Shown here piece after piece: positions 36,231 to 48,534 of a stretch of 64,000 bases of DNA. The translations under genes and the position numbers were made by a program. The DNA is taken from positions 4,082,894 through 4,146,893 of the forward strand of contig SCFE01000003.1 in the NCBI GenBank assembly GCA_004352715.1, written 5' to 3'. Source of the DNA: Hofstenia miamia (lineage: Eukaryota > Xenacoelomorpha > Acoela). The stretch's first letter is position 1. Each line of letters starts with the position of its first letter. The notes below the pieces were generated by a model. The model did no database searches. It saw nothing but the letters and a program-made list of their open reading frames with translations, and had not been told where the DNA came from.

Positions 36231-38089
36231 TAAAAATGGCTAATTTCGCGATAATGGAAGATCAAGTTTGCTGCTTGGCTAAGGCTGGGTGGCCTCATTA
36301 CATTGAAAAATTTACATATGCGTGAGTTAATGAAAACAAATAAGTTTGATCGATGTAATGAGCTTGCGTATTTAAAAAAATGATGTTTGTAATATCATGG
36401 CTAGTTTAGTGCTCTTTGTTCTTAATAAATTTAATAAATGTGTTCAATAGAATAATCTTTCGAAGACTGATACTTTAAATTGAAGATTTGCAAAAGTTTT
36501 TCTTTACAAAAAATTATGAAGATAGCTTTTTTCTCATCCTAGACTATGAAAGATGTTAGAACTATATCGTTAAAATAGTTGTTAGTCTATATAACAAGGC
36601 GAAACATTCGAATATTAGTGGAAACCAAAGTGATATTCTGCATCATTTTAATGTCTATGCAAGTAAGCTGCTATTAAAATCTTGCAGTCAACATTCTAAA
36701 ACAAACTGTCAAATCGGGTTACCGATCAATAAGCTAAGAAATTTACCGAGTCCCCGGGCGACGTAATCTTTCCATTGACATTGCTCATCGCAAATAAATT
36801 TTAATTAATTAGCATTAAAAGAATGCTTACCACTATGTTATAATAGATTGAAGTGTTAATGGGTTATTTAGTGAATATGTACAATAATTCATTATTTCCA
36901 GTGTACACAGCTGTTTACTATTTAATTACATTGAATATTACTTTTTGTTTGCGTCTTAATACTTTGTAAATTTAATGTGCATTTTATATACCAGTACTCT
37001 ACATTTTAATTGCCAACTGAAATACAATTAGATGTGTTTATTTGTGAAATAATTCTTGTTCTCCTAAATAATTAGCATAGGTCGCTCAAAAACCGCTTCC
37101 ATATTGAAATCTAATTAAGGCCATTTCTAGAGAAATTTTAAAAGAGTAACATTTCAACCACACTTTGCGTAACTTCATATTGTTTTTTGTTCTGCGGAAA
37201 ATACAAAATCTTCACACTTCGATTTTTGTAAATCTTCAAAGAACAGATTTCCTTTTAGAGATCTGCGGGACCGTGCATTTTTCCACCTGGTCCGATCCCA
37301 TGTTCAGTTTTCATTCCCATAGTCTAATTCAGATCCCGTACAGAGCTTGAATTGCTTAGGGATATATGAAAGAAAAATACGTCACAATAGATATCTATAT
37401 GCACGTTAATAACTTTGCACAATGCTTCCATTGACACTTTATAGACGCTAGAAATATCAACGTTTATTACACACTTTCAGAATCAGTATTATTAAGTATG
37501 AATTTGTATATAGCTTCATCTTTTTGCAAGAAAGCACAGTGGATTTTGGCATTCAAATTATGAAACTTTGAATGACTATCTTACACAAACTTTAGGTTTA
37601 ACTAAAAGGTAAATTGGACCTGCATCATTAATCAATCTTAGTTCTTTAGACCTAAATCACTGTCAAATTTCGAGTTATATTTTTTCAACTATTTCAAAAC
37701 GGCTGCAGATATAGAAGCAAATAATTACATTTTCGAGAAAAATTCCCAAGAAACTGAATAACATAAGAAGGAATATTTAACACTTCAGTTAATATATATT
37801 TTAGTGTTAGTTTCTAAAACAGGTAAAACTTGATTTTGGATAGCCATGGAGAATATGATAAAATATATTTCATCAAATAATAATGTGAAAACCTCAAACC
37901 AAAAAAATGAATAAATGATTGCTTAGTGCAAACATATTTGCTATGTAGTATGTAAGAAATTTGGCATAATAGAGGAGTTATTGAAACATGTATACATTTA
38001 TACTTTGCTATTTGTACAAATTTTCACTAAAATGTACTATAAAATTTAGAAATATTGATCACATTCCGAAGAATTGCCATTACTTTGAT

Positions 38090-38260
38090 CAGGGCTGTAC
38101 TTTTAAATAATTAACAAGAGCACTCTATGTTTCAGCACTGAATTTTATGTTATATTTTGACCAAATTTAATTTCTAAGCAAATAAAATCTAACACATAAC
38201 ATCATAATATAACTATCAAGGTGGTCTGAAGCTTCCGAGCACCCCTCGAGTATGCCCCTG
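38090..38260. mobile_element. hAT-type MITE with perfect 8-bp target duplication
   Basis: Starts CAGGGCTGTAC and ends GTATGCCCCTG (inverted). ACTTTGAT flanks both sides exactly (38082-38089, 38261-38268). 171 bp, no ORF. Confidence 0.85.
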
Positions 38261-38465
38261 ACTTTGATACATTGTATATCGAAATCAAAATCGCAATGGG
38301 ATTTTGTCAATATTTGCAGATTATTATTTCAAAAGCTTTTACTAAATATGTTAATGTACATTGCACATATAGGAAACTTTTCATACAAAGTTAATTTTTG
38401 TGTTAGATTTTGCATAAAATATGTATTTTCTAGGAAAAATAATTGCATTGAGCTTCTGAAAAGAA

Positions 38466-38804
38466 CAGAGTGGCAAATGGGTCATATATTTTGACCCACG
38501 ACCCAACACGACCCATTGGTCAGCATTCAGGTTTTAACCCGAGTTGTATTTACAAATTTTTGACAAAACTAACATGAAACAATGTCATTAACAATAATTT
38601 AGGGGTAGGTTTTATATAGAATAGTAGATTGTATACTAAATGGAAATGCATGACTAGTTTTCCACTAATATTCCAGGAAAATCCTTCAACAATACATTTC
38701 TCTGACCTGACTATTTTCAAAATTTTGACACACAACCTGACCCGACCCAACTTTTCTTTGACCCAACCAACGGGTAGGGTTGGGTTGACCCTTTTGCCAC
38801 CCTG
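38466..38804. mobile_element. MITE with CAGAGTGGCAAA ends
   Basis: Left end CAGAGTGGCAAATGGGTCA; right end TGACCCTTTTGCCACCCTG, a 19-bp inverted repeat with two mismatches. The interior is rich in GACCCA and TGGGTC words. hAT-like by its CAG/CTG ends, but flanking octamers do not match well, so the target duplication is lost or the ends are slightly off. Confidence 0.7.
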
Positions 38805-39639
38805 AGGAAGAGTAAGTGGAGAAGAATTAAATGCCTGATAAAGAACTCAATAAGAAATTTTAATTCACAATGAAAATAATAAATGATGTTGGGAGAATAA
38901 TTAGTCACATAAATATTTGTCATGAATGGTGTTCCAAAAGTTCTTGTCATGATTGTATGCATGAAAGGAAATATTACTTATGAAGAAAATGATGAATTCA
39001 TGAAATTACGATATTTATTAAAATTAAATACATTGAAATGGGGTAATTCGGACACCTGGTCACTTTTATTTTTCATCGACTAACGACAATTGTTTCTAGT
39101 GAAGCCTAAATACATTTTTTAGTTACACAAACATGATGAACCGAAATTAATCAATAGAAGCGAAAACAATTTGCAGGGTATTCACAGCTGTATTATATTT
39201 GAAATTAAACAATCCGAAAAAACATGATTTTAGTATTTTTCATGAGGTTTGATCTACCACAAAGCTTTGTTGTAGGTTTGAATGGGTTGGCTTGCGAAAC
39301 CACCATAAGAAACCCTTACTAAATTTGTCGCCCTTGCGTAACTGGTCTGGTGTTTTACCCAAATACAGACAACGGGAATTCTTACAATTTCTTACGCCGG
39401 TGATGGACCAAGCAAGACTAATTGATCTATTGAGACAGCACTTCCAACTGTCTATTGCTATTACACGCACGCACGCATGTTAGTGAATCACGCGCAAATC
39501 ACACTTTGCTGTAACTGCCAAAACTTGCTTCAGTTTTTCAACAATTGAGTTGACTGCATCTAAACTGTGTTCTTCCGTTGTAATATTTGATTTCCTTCAT
39601 TTCTGTATATCGTCAATCTGTATAAGTGCCTCGCTCATA
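38805..39639. other. No confident gene
   Basis: AT-rich, then moderately GC-richer from 39240. ORFs on both strands at 39240-39483 overlap each other. It may include the 5' untranslated part of the pogo copy to the right. Confidence 0.35.
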
Positions 39640-40870
39640 TTTGAAAGTTAATCCACCACCAAATGGCAAGATAGTCGGCCAAAGCTGTTCAAGCGTGCAA
39701 GGTTGGCCAAACTTTACTGGGTGCATCCAAGCAATATGGTGTATAACGAACAACTGTGTGTAGACATCTCTGCTGTAAGTAAGTAAGGTAGGCCGACCAC
39801 CAATGCTCACAGCATGTCAAGAGGATGTGCTTGTGTACACTCTAAATCAGATGTTGGCGTAGAGTTACGGTTTTGACAATGTGGATTTCAAGGTCTTGGT
39901 CCGCAGCTGCCTGAATAGTTTGAATCAAACCGTTGTGCAATTCAAAGACAATTTACCAGGCACTGAATCCGTCCACAGCTTCATGAAATGTAACAACATC
40001 ATGGCGAGAAGGGCGTGTAATATGAAAAAAGCTCAGTAATCTGTCTCAAGAGAAGATAACAAAAACTTCTTTACTAGAATATCTAATAGTGCTGGAGACA
40101 TTCTAGCAAATAGGATCTACAATTACGACGTCAACACTTTAAGTATTGATCCTGAAAGAAAAAGTGTCATGGTTATTCGAGGAACAAGACGTACTGAACA
40201 GGTCAAGGACCATTCCAAAGTGAATATATACATAATGGCATACGGTAGTGCTGCAGAGGAACTTCTTTCATCTTTTTTATGCTACAAGTCAGAACATCGA
40301 TACGATGGCTTGACGAGTGAAGGTCTAAAAGGTGCATGTTATTTAAACGCTAAATCTGGATGGCTTAAAATGAATACATTTGAAAAGGGTTTCCATGAAG
40401 TGTTTATTCGAGATATTTAGCACCTTCCAGGGAAAATAATGATTGTGGGTGATAACCTCAGAAGCCATTTCTCTATAGTATGATGTTTACTTCACGTGTC
40501 TACCTCAAAAGACAACCTACACTCTACAGTAATTGGATGTTGCTGTTTTTAGGCCCCTCAAGAGTATTTGGAGAGAAATATTGGATAACTACCGCAAGAA
40601 GTCTCGAGAAAAACTGGCCTTTCCAAAAACGCAATTTCCAGTGTTACTGAGTGACCTGTGGCTGAAGCTGCATCCAAACGTCTCGAAAAAGGTTTGCTGC
40701 GGATTTTTTGCGACTGGCTTGCACTTGAAAGATGCAAATGAACAACTGAAGCATCTAACGAATGAGCATTTTTGACGTAGCTGTGGTTATTAGACAGATC
40801 GATTCTGTCTTGATTAATCTCCTGAAGACAAACAGAGGTGCTGGACAAACTGCTCTAAGATGACCTGAAT
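39640..40870 (+). pseudogene. Decayed pogo/Tigger-type DDE transposase
   Basis: Fragments in successive plus-strand frames follow the order of pogo-like transposases with a psq HTH and a DDE_1 domain. GASKQYGV and RTTVCRHL (39722-39765) are the HTH, then GRPPMLT (39791), YGFDNVDFKVLVRSCLN and FKDNLPG (about 39865-39960). The catalytic domain has IYNYDVN (first Asp, 40120), SIDPERKSVMVIRGT, SGWLKMNTFEKGFHEVF, GDNLRSH (second Asp, about 40450) and LDVAVFRPLKSIWREIL (third Asp, about 40535). Stops (for example 40036 and 40418) and frame changes separate the pieces, so it is inactive. The three catalytic Asp codons remain. No terminal repeats were delimited. 39613-39810 on the minus strand also shows an ORF, but this is a shadow. 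Confidence 0.75.
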
Positions 40871-41550
40871 AAAAAATAGCCGTGGGTAAGAAGTTGAAAA
40901 TTAGCGATGTTCAAAACAGAGGAAGTGTCGTACAAGATGGAATTCTTTGCAGATCAAGGACGGGGATGAATGAGTGCAAGGGCGGGGAACGGGAATAGGA
41001 CGCAGATGAGCAGAGCCAACCTTAGCCAGCGCGGGGCCTGTGCCAAAATATGCATATAAGTGAAAGGAAAAAGTCACGTTAGCAACGTCCTGTTATTATA
41101 ATGTGGGTTCGTACCCTCATTTAGTTGTTGTAAAAGTACATAGATCTGCACTTGCATATGTTCTGTGTTGGGAAATTATAGAACTTGCAAAATATACATA
41201 ATTATATATTTTTTTTCTCAATAATATAATTATGGATCATGTTGTATATAATTGAAACTTCAGTAAGTGTATGCATCTCAACTTGAGGATATTGTAAGCA
41301 TAGTATGCAATTACACATTTTAGAGATCATTTAGTATTTTAAAGTATCTTCAAGCCACTTTAAAGAAATAAAAGCTTTGGAAAGAAATTGGTTAAATTTT
41401 AAGGTATCATTGTGTAACCTTAAAGCAAATCAGTGTTCTGAAAACCATCTAATGTTTTATGATATCCTTAAGTTACTCTAAAGAGATTCATTGTACGTAA
41501 TATAGTTGTGTATATTTTATCCCCTAATCAAATCTCAGATAGCAAAAAAA
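40871..41550. other. No gene identified
   Basis: The first 170 bases are GC-richer (GGGGATGAATGAGTG, GGGGAACGGGAA) and may be the 3' part of the pogo copy. The rest is AT-rich and non-coding. Confidence 0.4.
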
Positions 41551-41947
41551 TATAGGGTTGTCAGATAAGTTTTTTCCCATACAAAATCCTTTATATCTTT
41601 TGAAATATAGGACCATTCACACTGAAATTTGAAATAGCAACAGACTAAACATAGATGCAGATTTTGTTATAGCAGCTTTTTGAATGCTTTTAATTCTAAA
41701 TATCTATGCAGTTTTGAATTTTTTTTAATGAAATAGCAATTACTCGCAGATAGAGCATTTGAAATCAAGATGGAGCTTGAACGTAATGACATCCGAAAAC
41801 TGATTTTCTACTGTTGGAAGCGAGGTTTGAGCTCCAGAGATGCTGCAAAAGAAATGTGTTCAGCCTTAGGTGACAATATTGTCTCGGAAAGAACATGTCG
41901 AACATGGATGAGCTTTGTTTGGAAAAAACTTATCTGACAACCCTATA
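41551..41947. mobile_element. Internally deleted mariner element
   Basis: The left end TATAGGGTTGTCAGATAAGT (41551 on, continuing TTTTTTCC) is inverted at the right end, which finishes ACTTATCTGACAACCCTATA at 41947. The TIRs are about 28-30 bp and almost perfect, with TA at both ends. The 397-bp element keeps only the first part of a mariner transposase gene. All of the DDD catalytic region is missing. Confidence 0.85.
41770..41937 (+). CDS. Mariner transposase HTH-only remnant (55 aa)
   Basis: From ATG 41770, 55 codons are open to a TGA at 41935-41937 that lies within the right TIR. The sequence MELERNDIRKLIFYCWKRGL, then SSRDAAKEM and VSERTCRTWM matches the first helix-turn-helix of mariner transposases (xxIRxxIxFxFxxGxxAxEAxxxI...SxxTVxxWF). 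The usual protein has about 345 residues. Here the deletion joins the HTH to the terminal repeat, giving a short fused tail (SFVWKKLI). Such a peptide could in principle bind DNA without cleaving it. Expression is unknown. Confidence 0.65.
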   Translation: MELERNDIRKLIFYCWKRGLSSRDAAKEMCSALGDNIVSERTCRTWMSFVWKKLI

Positions 41948-42359
41948 TTAATCAACTGCAGAAAACATGTTATAAATAAAAGGAAAGCACAGAAGAAATA
42001 GCGATGCTATACTTCTAGAAGGTAATAAATTTATCAAGTAATTTTTTTGTATTTTGGAATCTAATTGAGTTAAAGCATATTTGTTATTTCCACGTATTTA
42101 TAAAGACTGGTTATTTGCTCTATTTTACTTAAATTTTCAACAAAATCCTCAACTTCGGAAGCCAAACTTTGAAAACTTGGGGGCATGACTCCATTCACTC
42201 CCTCCCTTGCTACACGTATGCATCAATCTCAGTTGATAGCAGTTACAAACCACTTATCCATTCTATGTAAATGGTAGATCACAAATATCTTTTAATTATA
42301 ACGTTAAACATGAAAAGAGCTTTATTTGGTGTAAATCATAGTGTACTTTTTTAAGTATG

Positions 42360-42447
<88 letters not shown>

Positions 42448-43423
42448 TAAATGTTTATATAAGCTACATTACCAGGGAAGAAGTATTGAACTGCAACTAA
42501 AAGCAGAATTAGAAGAACGGTCAATTTTTGTACAACTTTGCATTTTGCGAACAAGAACTTCATTTCTAAATTTTAAATTTATAAAGATCTGATCTTCAAA
42601 TATCAATAACATGTTCTTATAATTCTTTGGTTAAAGCATGATTTTTATTAAAATTTTAAGAAATAATTTAAGACATCCAATAAATGCAATGTAATAAATT
42701 ACTAAATCACAAATTATGTAATTGGTTCTGAAATAACTTCTTAGCCATTTACTTTGAAATGCTAAAAAACATATTTCAATAGAATTCTTATGGACTTTGT
42801 ATGCTTGATGTTAAACTTTTTATGAAATTTTTAATGCAAAAATAAAGAAAAAATCAATGCTGTATTGCCTCAGCATATCTATATAATTCTTGTCTATAAA
42901 GTGTGACTGTTTGAGCCAATACGTAGATGAGTGCATCCTTTTTTGTCAAATTTTTTTTTGAAGGAATTATTTTTGTGAATTTAGAAACTGTAGCATATAA
43001 AATATACACTTTTCACTTTGTTAAATGAGCTGTTACACCAACAACTATTTCTAGTGCTGCATACCTAAGTATCTATTTAGGGCTAATTTCTTGCAAATGA
43101 AAAATTTACCAATTTTTTTTTTACTAAATGCTTAAAATATTGTTAAACACTATTCAATTTATAGGAATTCATTGCTATGCAATTTCTTTAATTATCAAAA
43201 TTTGGATAATATATTTTAGGATTACCTAGGATAATGTATTACTATTTAGAAATTCTTGTTTGGATTTTTAAAAAAGTGTATTATCATTTGATTTCGAAAA
43301 TAATTTTGCATGTTTGCATTGAAATAAACCATAAAGCATTTTACTCACAAAAGCACCCTTCCTAAAATGCATTATTTAAATTGTTTCCCTATCTTTATTA
43401 TTTTGAATAACTGCAAGTTTTTT

Positions 43424-43459
<36 letters not shown>

Positions 43460-43707
43460 GAGGTTGTTATGCCAGTGTGCAAATTACTTATGCCTAAATA
43501 AGAGTTGCACCAAATCAAAATATATATTATTTTGAACATAGAGTGGTATACTATGCTTGATTGAGCCTGTGCTTCACCATTGTATAACCTCTTGTTTTAA
43601 CACTCTTGCAAACAATTAGAAAACAACCTGTCTGATGTTATTATGTATACATAGCATAACTGTCAACACGGGGCGAAATTTTGTTTATTTTTCACTCTAA
43701 AATTAAA
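41948..43707. other. No gene identified; TA microsatellites
   Basis: AT-rich non-coding DNA with (TA)n at 42361-42396, 42411-42443 and 43428-43457. Confidence 0.5.
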
Positions 43708-44235
43708 ATGGGTAAAAGCAAAGACTTATTTAGCAGAGAGAATGACAAAATTGTGCAGTTACCAGCCGAAAGCAAATCAACGTTGGAAATTTCAAAAGCA
43801 TTGCACAGAGACCACAGAAAAGTTAAAAAGTAGTGAATGACATGAACAAAGAGTTGACACGAACCAAAGGAAAGGGTTTCAAGAACATCAGTACCAGAGA
43901 CAAACGTAAAGTAAAGCAAATCCTTATCAAAACTCTTTTATTAGGCAGTTCTGAAGTTTTTGAAAAGCCGGCTAATTAGGTGTAAAACGAGACAAATGAT
44001 GCAGAACACTTAGGACACTTCCTGAAATCAAGAAACCTGTCATTAGACCACCTCTATAAAGTGAACATCTAACAACGTTGAAGTGGGCAAGAGAAAATCT
44101 AAAAATACTTTAGCCACGTAATTTTCACAGATGAGTCTCGAATAATGCTGGATGTTCCAGATGGGCGGTCAAAAGAATGGATCTTTAATGGTCGAACAGC
44201 TCATACTCGACTAAGATCAGGCCTAAACCGGTCCA
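43708..44235 (+). pseudogene. Decayed Tc1-like transposase fragment
   Basis: ATG 43708 opens MGKSKDLFSRENDKIVQL, then LEISKALHRDHRKVKK and a TAG: a Tc1-type N-terminal HTH. Later frames show GFKNISTRDKRKVKQIL (second HTH, about 43877), LKWAREN (44087) and HVIFTDESRIMLDVPDG followed by KEWIFNGRTAHTRLRSG (about 44115-44217). FTDES carries one catalytic Asp; the first Asp region is damaged and the final D/E is missing. Several stops and frame changes mean it is inactive. Confidence 0.7.
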
Positions 44236-45308
44236 GTCCATTTAAATCCGGTAAATCTGCAAGAGCCCGTTAATCAGGTTAAAATCTGGTTAAAAACATA
44301 GGAAGAAATTAGGTTCATTTAATAATCTGAGAAATATTGTCTTCAATTTCACGCGGATGAAATTTGCTATGTTAATACATTAGTGAGAAAATGAAATAAT
44401 AAATTCTGATGTTTCTTTATCATCTAGAAATGCATCTACGATCAATCCCTGTCAGGAAGGTTTTGTCTGACCTTTCACTATTACATATTATGTTGTTGAT
44501 CTGTTAAAGAACTTGCAATGATTTTCAAAAATTTTATTCCCGACGTCGGTTTTTCAATAGAAAAATTAAAATTGTATATTTCAAACATGTTTTACACCAA
44601 AACCTATTAATCTATGAAACCATCTACGATTATTTATTGCTGACTAAACCTTGTTTAAATCACGCTATGTTACTTTGTTGTAAAGCATGTAATGAACTTG
44701 CAAATTGAATTATCGCACAACACTTATTTTGAAGCAAAGAAATTTAGTTTTCCTCTGCTTAGTGTTGTGCAATTAAAATAATTCAAATTTTTTGAGATGA
44801 ATGCAATTTTTGAATTTCAAAATTTATTAATTACAATGATAGCAGTATAACAAAACAATAGGAATTGTGGCAACGGGTGGAAGGATTCCTACTTGTCATT
44901 CTTGTCTTAATCTACATTTTGCCTCTCAAATTATGGAATTGCAATAATCCATGTACTATTTGAAGAAAATTATCAAATTTAGGTGAACATGATGCATTAT
45001 TGACTTCAGCATTGTTGCTAGGCTATGTTTCATTTAAAGAAAATTATTCAAAAAGTTCTGAGTTTCTTATTCTATTTCGTTTTCTGTAACTGCATACATT
45101 TCCTTCATTAAATGTTGATGTTTGCGTGCATTTTCAGTTTGCTTTATGAAAATTTCATGTGTAGGATCATGAAGTTGATATAAGAAAATATTCGTGTGGT
45201 GGGGACTGGGAAGGATTGATCAAAATTCTGCCCCATGGACAAACTTTGAATGTGTGATTTGACGCACATTCTTACAAACAGGGGAATGAATATCAATTAC
45301 CGTAAACT
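44236..45308. other. No gene identified
   Basis: AT-rich. 44215-44300 has repeated CCGGT/CCGGTCC and GGTTAAAATCTGGTTAA words, perhaps the edge of a small repeat. Confidence 0.4.
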
Positions 45309-45491
45309 GGGGTAGCATTGAACACTACACATATTCCTGTTTACATATTTCGCGAAATCAAAACAAAATTGCAAAACTTTGCTCTGTTAAAATGTGGGGG
45401 CCTAATAGGTGATGTTCCTGGAGATGTAACCTATCCATAATAACAGAGAATTTGTAAAAAAGCACAAAAATATGGGCGTTCAAAGTTACCC
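45309..45491. mobile_element. Probable MITE with GGGTAxCxTTGAAC ends
   Basis: GGGTAGCATTGAACAC (45310-45325) is inverted at 45476-45491 (GCGTTCAAAGTTACCC), 13 of 16 matching. About 182 bp, non-coding. Short arms limit confidence. Confidence 0.5.
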
Positions 45492-48400
45492 GTGAATTTG
45501 AACTTAGGATGTAGAATCAATTTGTTATTTTTACCACTGATATATTACCAACAAGACTAGTTCCTGTTTACTTTTCTTTTAGGGTAACCATAATGGCTCT
45601 AGGAGTTTTTATATCAACTAAAAACTGGCATATCATTTCTAGTTTTATATGTATCAACAGAAACTAAATTATACTTTAATGAGTGCATTAAAATTTTTTA
45701 TTTCTTGAAGTTATCATTATAATTACAACTTTATGTTTGGTAACATCTTACTCTTATTTAAATGTAATGGTAATAATCTATAATTAAGATGTCAGGTTGT
45801 GATAACAACATTGTTAAATTATTTTTAATGTATTAAAGAAATTATCTGTTTTTGCTGAGGAAAGCAGACCATCTAGAAAAAATGTTGACTGGAAATAAAG
45901 TTCAATTTCTGCAATTAAATGATTAATGGATTGGCAATTTGTAATTTGCAATTTTGTTAAGAATAATTTTGTATACAAGATATATGAAAAATAATAGCAT
46001 AAGCAGCACTATCATAAAAATTGGTGTGCTGCTGCCTCATTTTTGCATAAAAACAATTTCTTTGCTAATAATAGAAAGCAAATTGCAAATAAAAGTGCTA
46101 TAAAACAGTTTCAAATTGCAATCTAATTTGATTTATATTATGTCAAGCATATAGAATTAACACAATTTCAAGTAGAAATACTCAAAAACACTGCATTCAA
46201 GTTTTCTATTGAGACAGAACTAAGTCTTTTTTGTCCTCAACTTCTTGTCAAAAAGGTTTACAGATTACTTATGTTTGTTACAAATAAATAATTCTTTCAA
46301 TCAAAGTAATGTTGCATTTAACAAATAATTTAATTTGATCATTTTTGGGGTAATATCTCAATAATATGTTCAGTACAAAAATCTCAGTTCAAGCATACAT
46401 TATTACAGTTTGAGTTAAATTTGAGAATTTTTGAAAAAAATTCTGATATTATTTCAGTTTTCTCAAATTACATCAAAATTTCTAGTTTCTTTGAGGAAAC
46501 ATATATATTTTCAATTGATGTAGAAACTGATGTTTAAAATTGCAAACTGATTTAAAAGTCTCAGCCACAAAAAGGATGTTCAACACTTTGAGTATATATT
46601 TTTTGTACTTAAAATTTACATATATACAATGTTACATATATAGTTTTTGAATGTTCATTAGCTTCTCATTATATGTCTTCATACAATGCATTGATGACAA
46701 TGAATTTTCATGGATCAAAAGTTTAAGTAATTTCATTAAGCTAAGCATTAAACAAATGGTTTTACTGTATTTTGGAATTTGAAATTTCATTCTATTTTGC
46801 CCACCAGAGTACATTTATAGTCTTAACATAATGTCTAAAATAATGCAAATCAATATGTAAGGAAACCAAGGAGAGGAAGAGTAGTTCTATACACATGACT
46901 AGAACTGATTACAAATAAAAAATGACTAAAATATGTATATTACACTTCCTTAAGTCATGTGCATGCAATAAACCATATTAGTATTTACATTAGTAACTGT
47001 GCATTATATTTGTAACTTGATAAGTTTGTGTATTTATTGTGTTTTGAATAATGATGTCATGTCACATTATGTTCAATAAAATTTGTTTATTATTTAGCAG
47101 TATTTAAAGATACATGATGTTGCAGATTTTTTGAGATGTTCAGAATAAAATGCTGACAGTGATAAAAAAACATGTGGGTTCATATTAAAGAAGGTCCAAT
47201 GAATAAAGACTGATACCATTACTGAGTAATCTAAACTAATCCTTGAGTAGAGGATTTTAATGAGTTCAGTGATTGAGAAATTGCTGTTATTAGCTCAAAT
47301 TAAAAATATTTTCCTACAATATGGCTTCCTTAAGCCCTTTGGTAGTTCACAACCTTCCATATTGAGAGGTTTAAAAAAATCTGTTTTATCAAGTTTCACA
47401 AGTCTACAAAAAACATGTGTCCATTTTGCAGTATACCAGTGTGTTCATCTCACAAAGTTTCAATTATTCAATGCAAATTATGTTTTGACTTGTTTGACAT
47501 CTCTATGTATAAATTTTAAATATGCATACTTCAGTTCAGTTGTCTGAATTAATGATTGAAATACTTATTATTGCACTCATTAATTTATGTACTTAAATTA
47601 AAATGTGTTAAATTATATTGTGGCATTAGTATGAAATCAGCTATCAGTCCTAAGTCCATATCATTTGAGGGATTCATGATGAAGCATTGATTTACCAAAG
47701 CTACAAGTTAATAAATAACTCCTCCTGCTAAAGCACCCTTCCTAATAAAAGTAAAAAATAAACAGGAGATTGTGAGAGGGAAGATTGACCACACTTGTGT
47801 AATATCTTCTACCAGGCATTATCACTGTTTATCTACTGTTACTGTATACCATTAGCTGTGTTATTGCGGGTAAGGATTTACTTGTTGTTACTGCTTGACT
47901 AGTTTCTTCTGTTAACTTATATAACCTAGAACTAACTGCTCACTTTTTAGGTGATGAAGCCAAGGGGTAATCTCTATAATGATCTTCTGATGGGCATCTG
48001 CCTGAAACAGATCTCCACATCCAGTTTCACAATTCCATCTGATCCTTGAGTGCCACTTCTCAGCTCAATCAATATAGCTTATGTGTACCCTACATTAGCT
48101 CAGTATGGGTCATTAATTTGGATCTAAATTAATATTAATATAATTCCTAGAGTTCAGTCATCCAACCATTTACTGACAATTAATTATTTAATACATGTAG
48201 AAATGAAATGCTAGTCGGCTAATTGAGAGAAAAACCCCTATGCCTAACATATGTGCACTTTCATGATCTGGCACAAAGACCCTAGAATCATTCCCTGTGA
48301 TGTATCCAGACCACTACTAATGCCACTCAATTAGCTCAACATTGTACTAAACAATCAAACTGCAGATCCCTGGTGGGAGAGGGTTTTTGTCTGTTGGTCT

Positions 48401-48534
48401 CTCTGCCCTTGAATTGGCCTTGAGGACTACTAGGACGCCTTCCCACTCTATGTTGTCTATTCATTGGTTCCTCATTCTCGTCCCTTCTGCCTTTGATTCA
48501 ACGTCTGGTTTGAGAACTTCTTCACACTCTCCTT
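45492..48534. other. No host gene; 3' flank of gypsy element A
   Basis: 45492-47740 is AT-rich and non-coding; the 95-codon ORF at 47260-47547 resembles nothing. From about 47750 base composition becomes more even, and 48340-48534 (minus) continues an Arg-rich frame past the pol A stop. The 3' LTR of element A, if present, should lie in 47700-48450, but no second copy is available in the window for comparison, so I cannot set its ends. Confidence 0.4.

Larger units (their letters stand above)
33526..38081. other. Intergenic, no confident gene
   Basis: AT-rich non-coding DNA containing TA microsatellites (34182-34352) and the diverged repeat at 36062-36230. All ORFs are short or lie in simple repeats. 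Confidence 0.4.

Noticed and set aside
39613-39810. Minus-strand ORF starting MSIGGRPTLLT
   Set aside because: Resembles a transposase GRPxxL block by chance; the true plus-strand frame at the same place continues into the rest of the pogo protein.
47260-47547. 95-codon plus-strand ORF
   Set aside because: No recognisable motif, no splice or start context, and AT-rich low-information composition.
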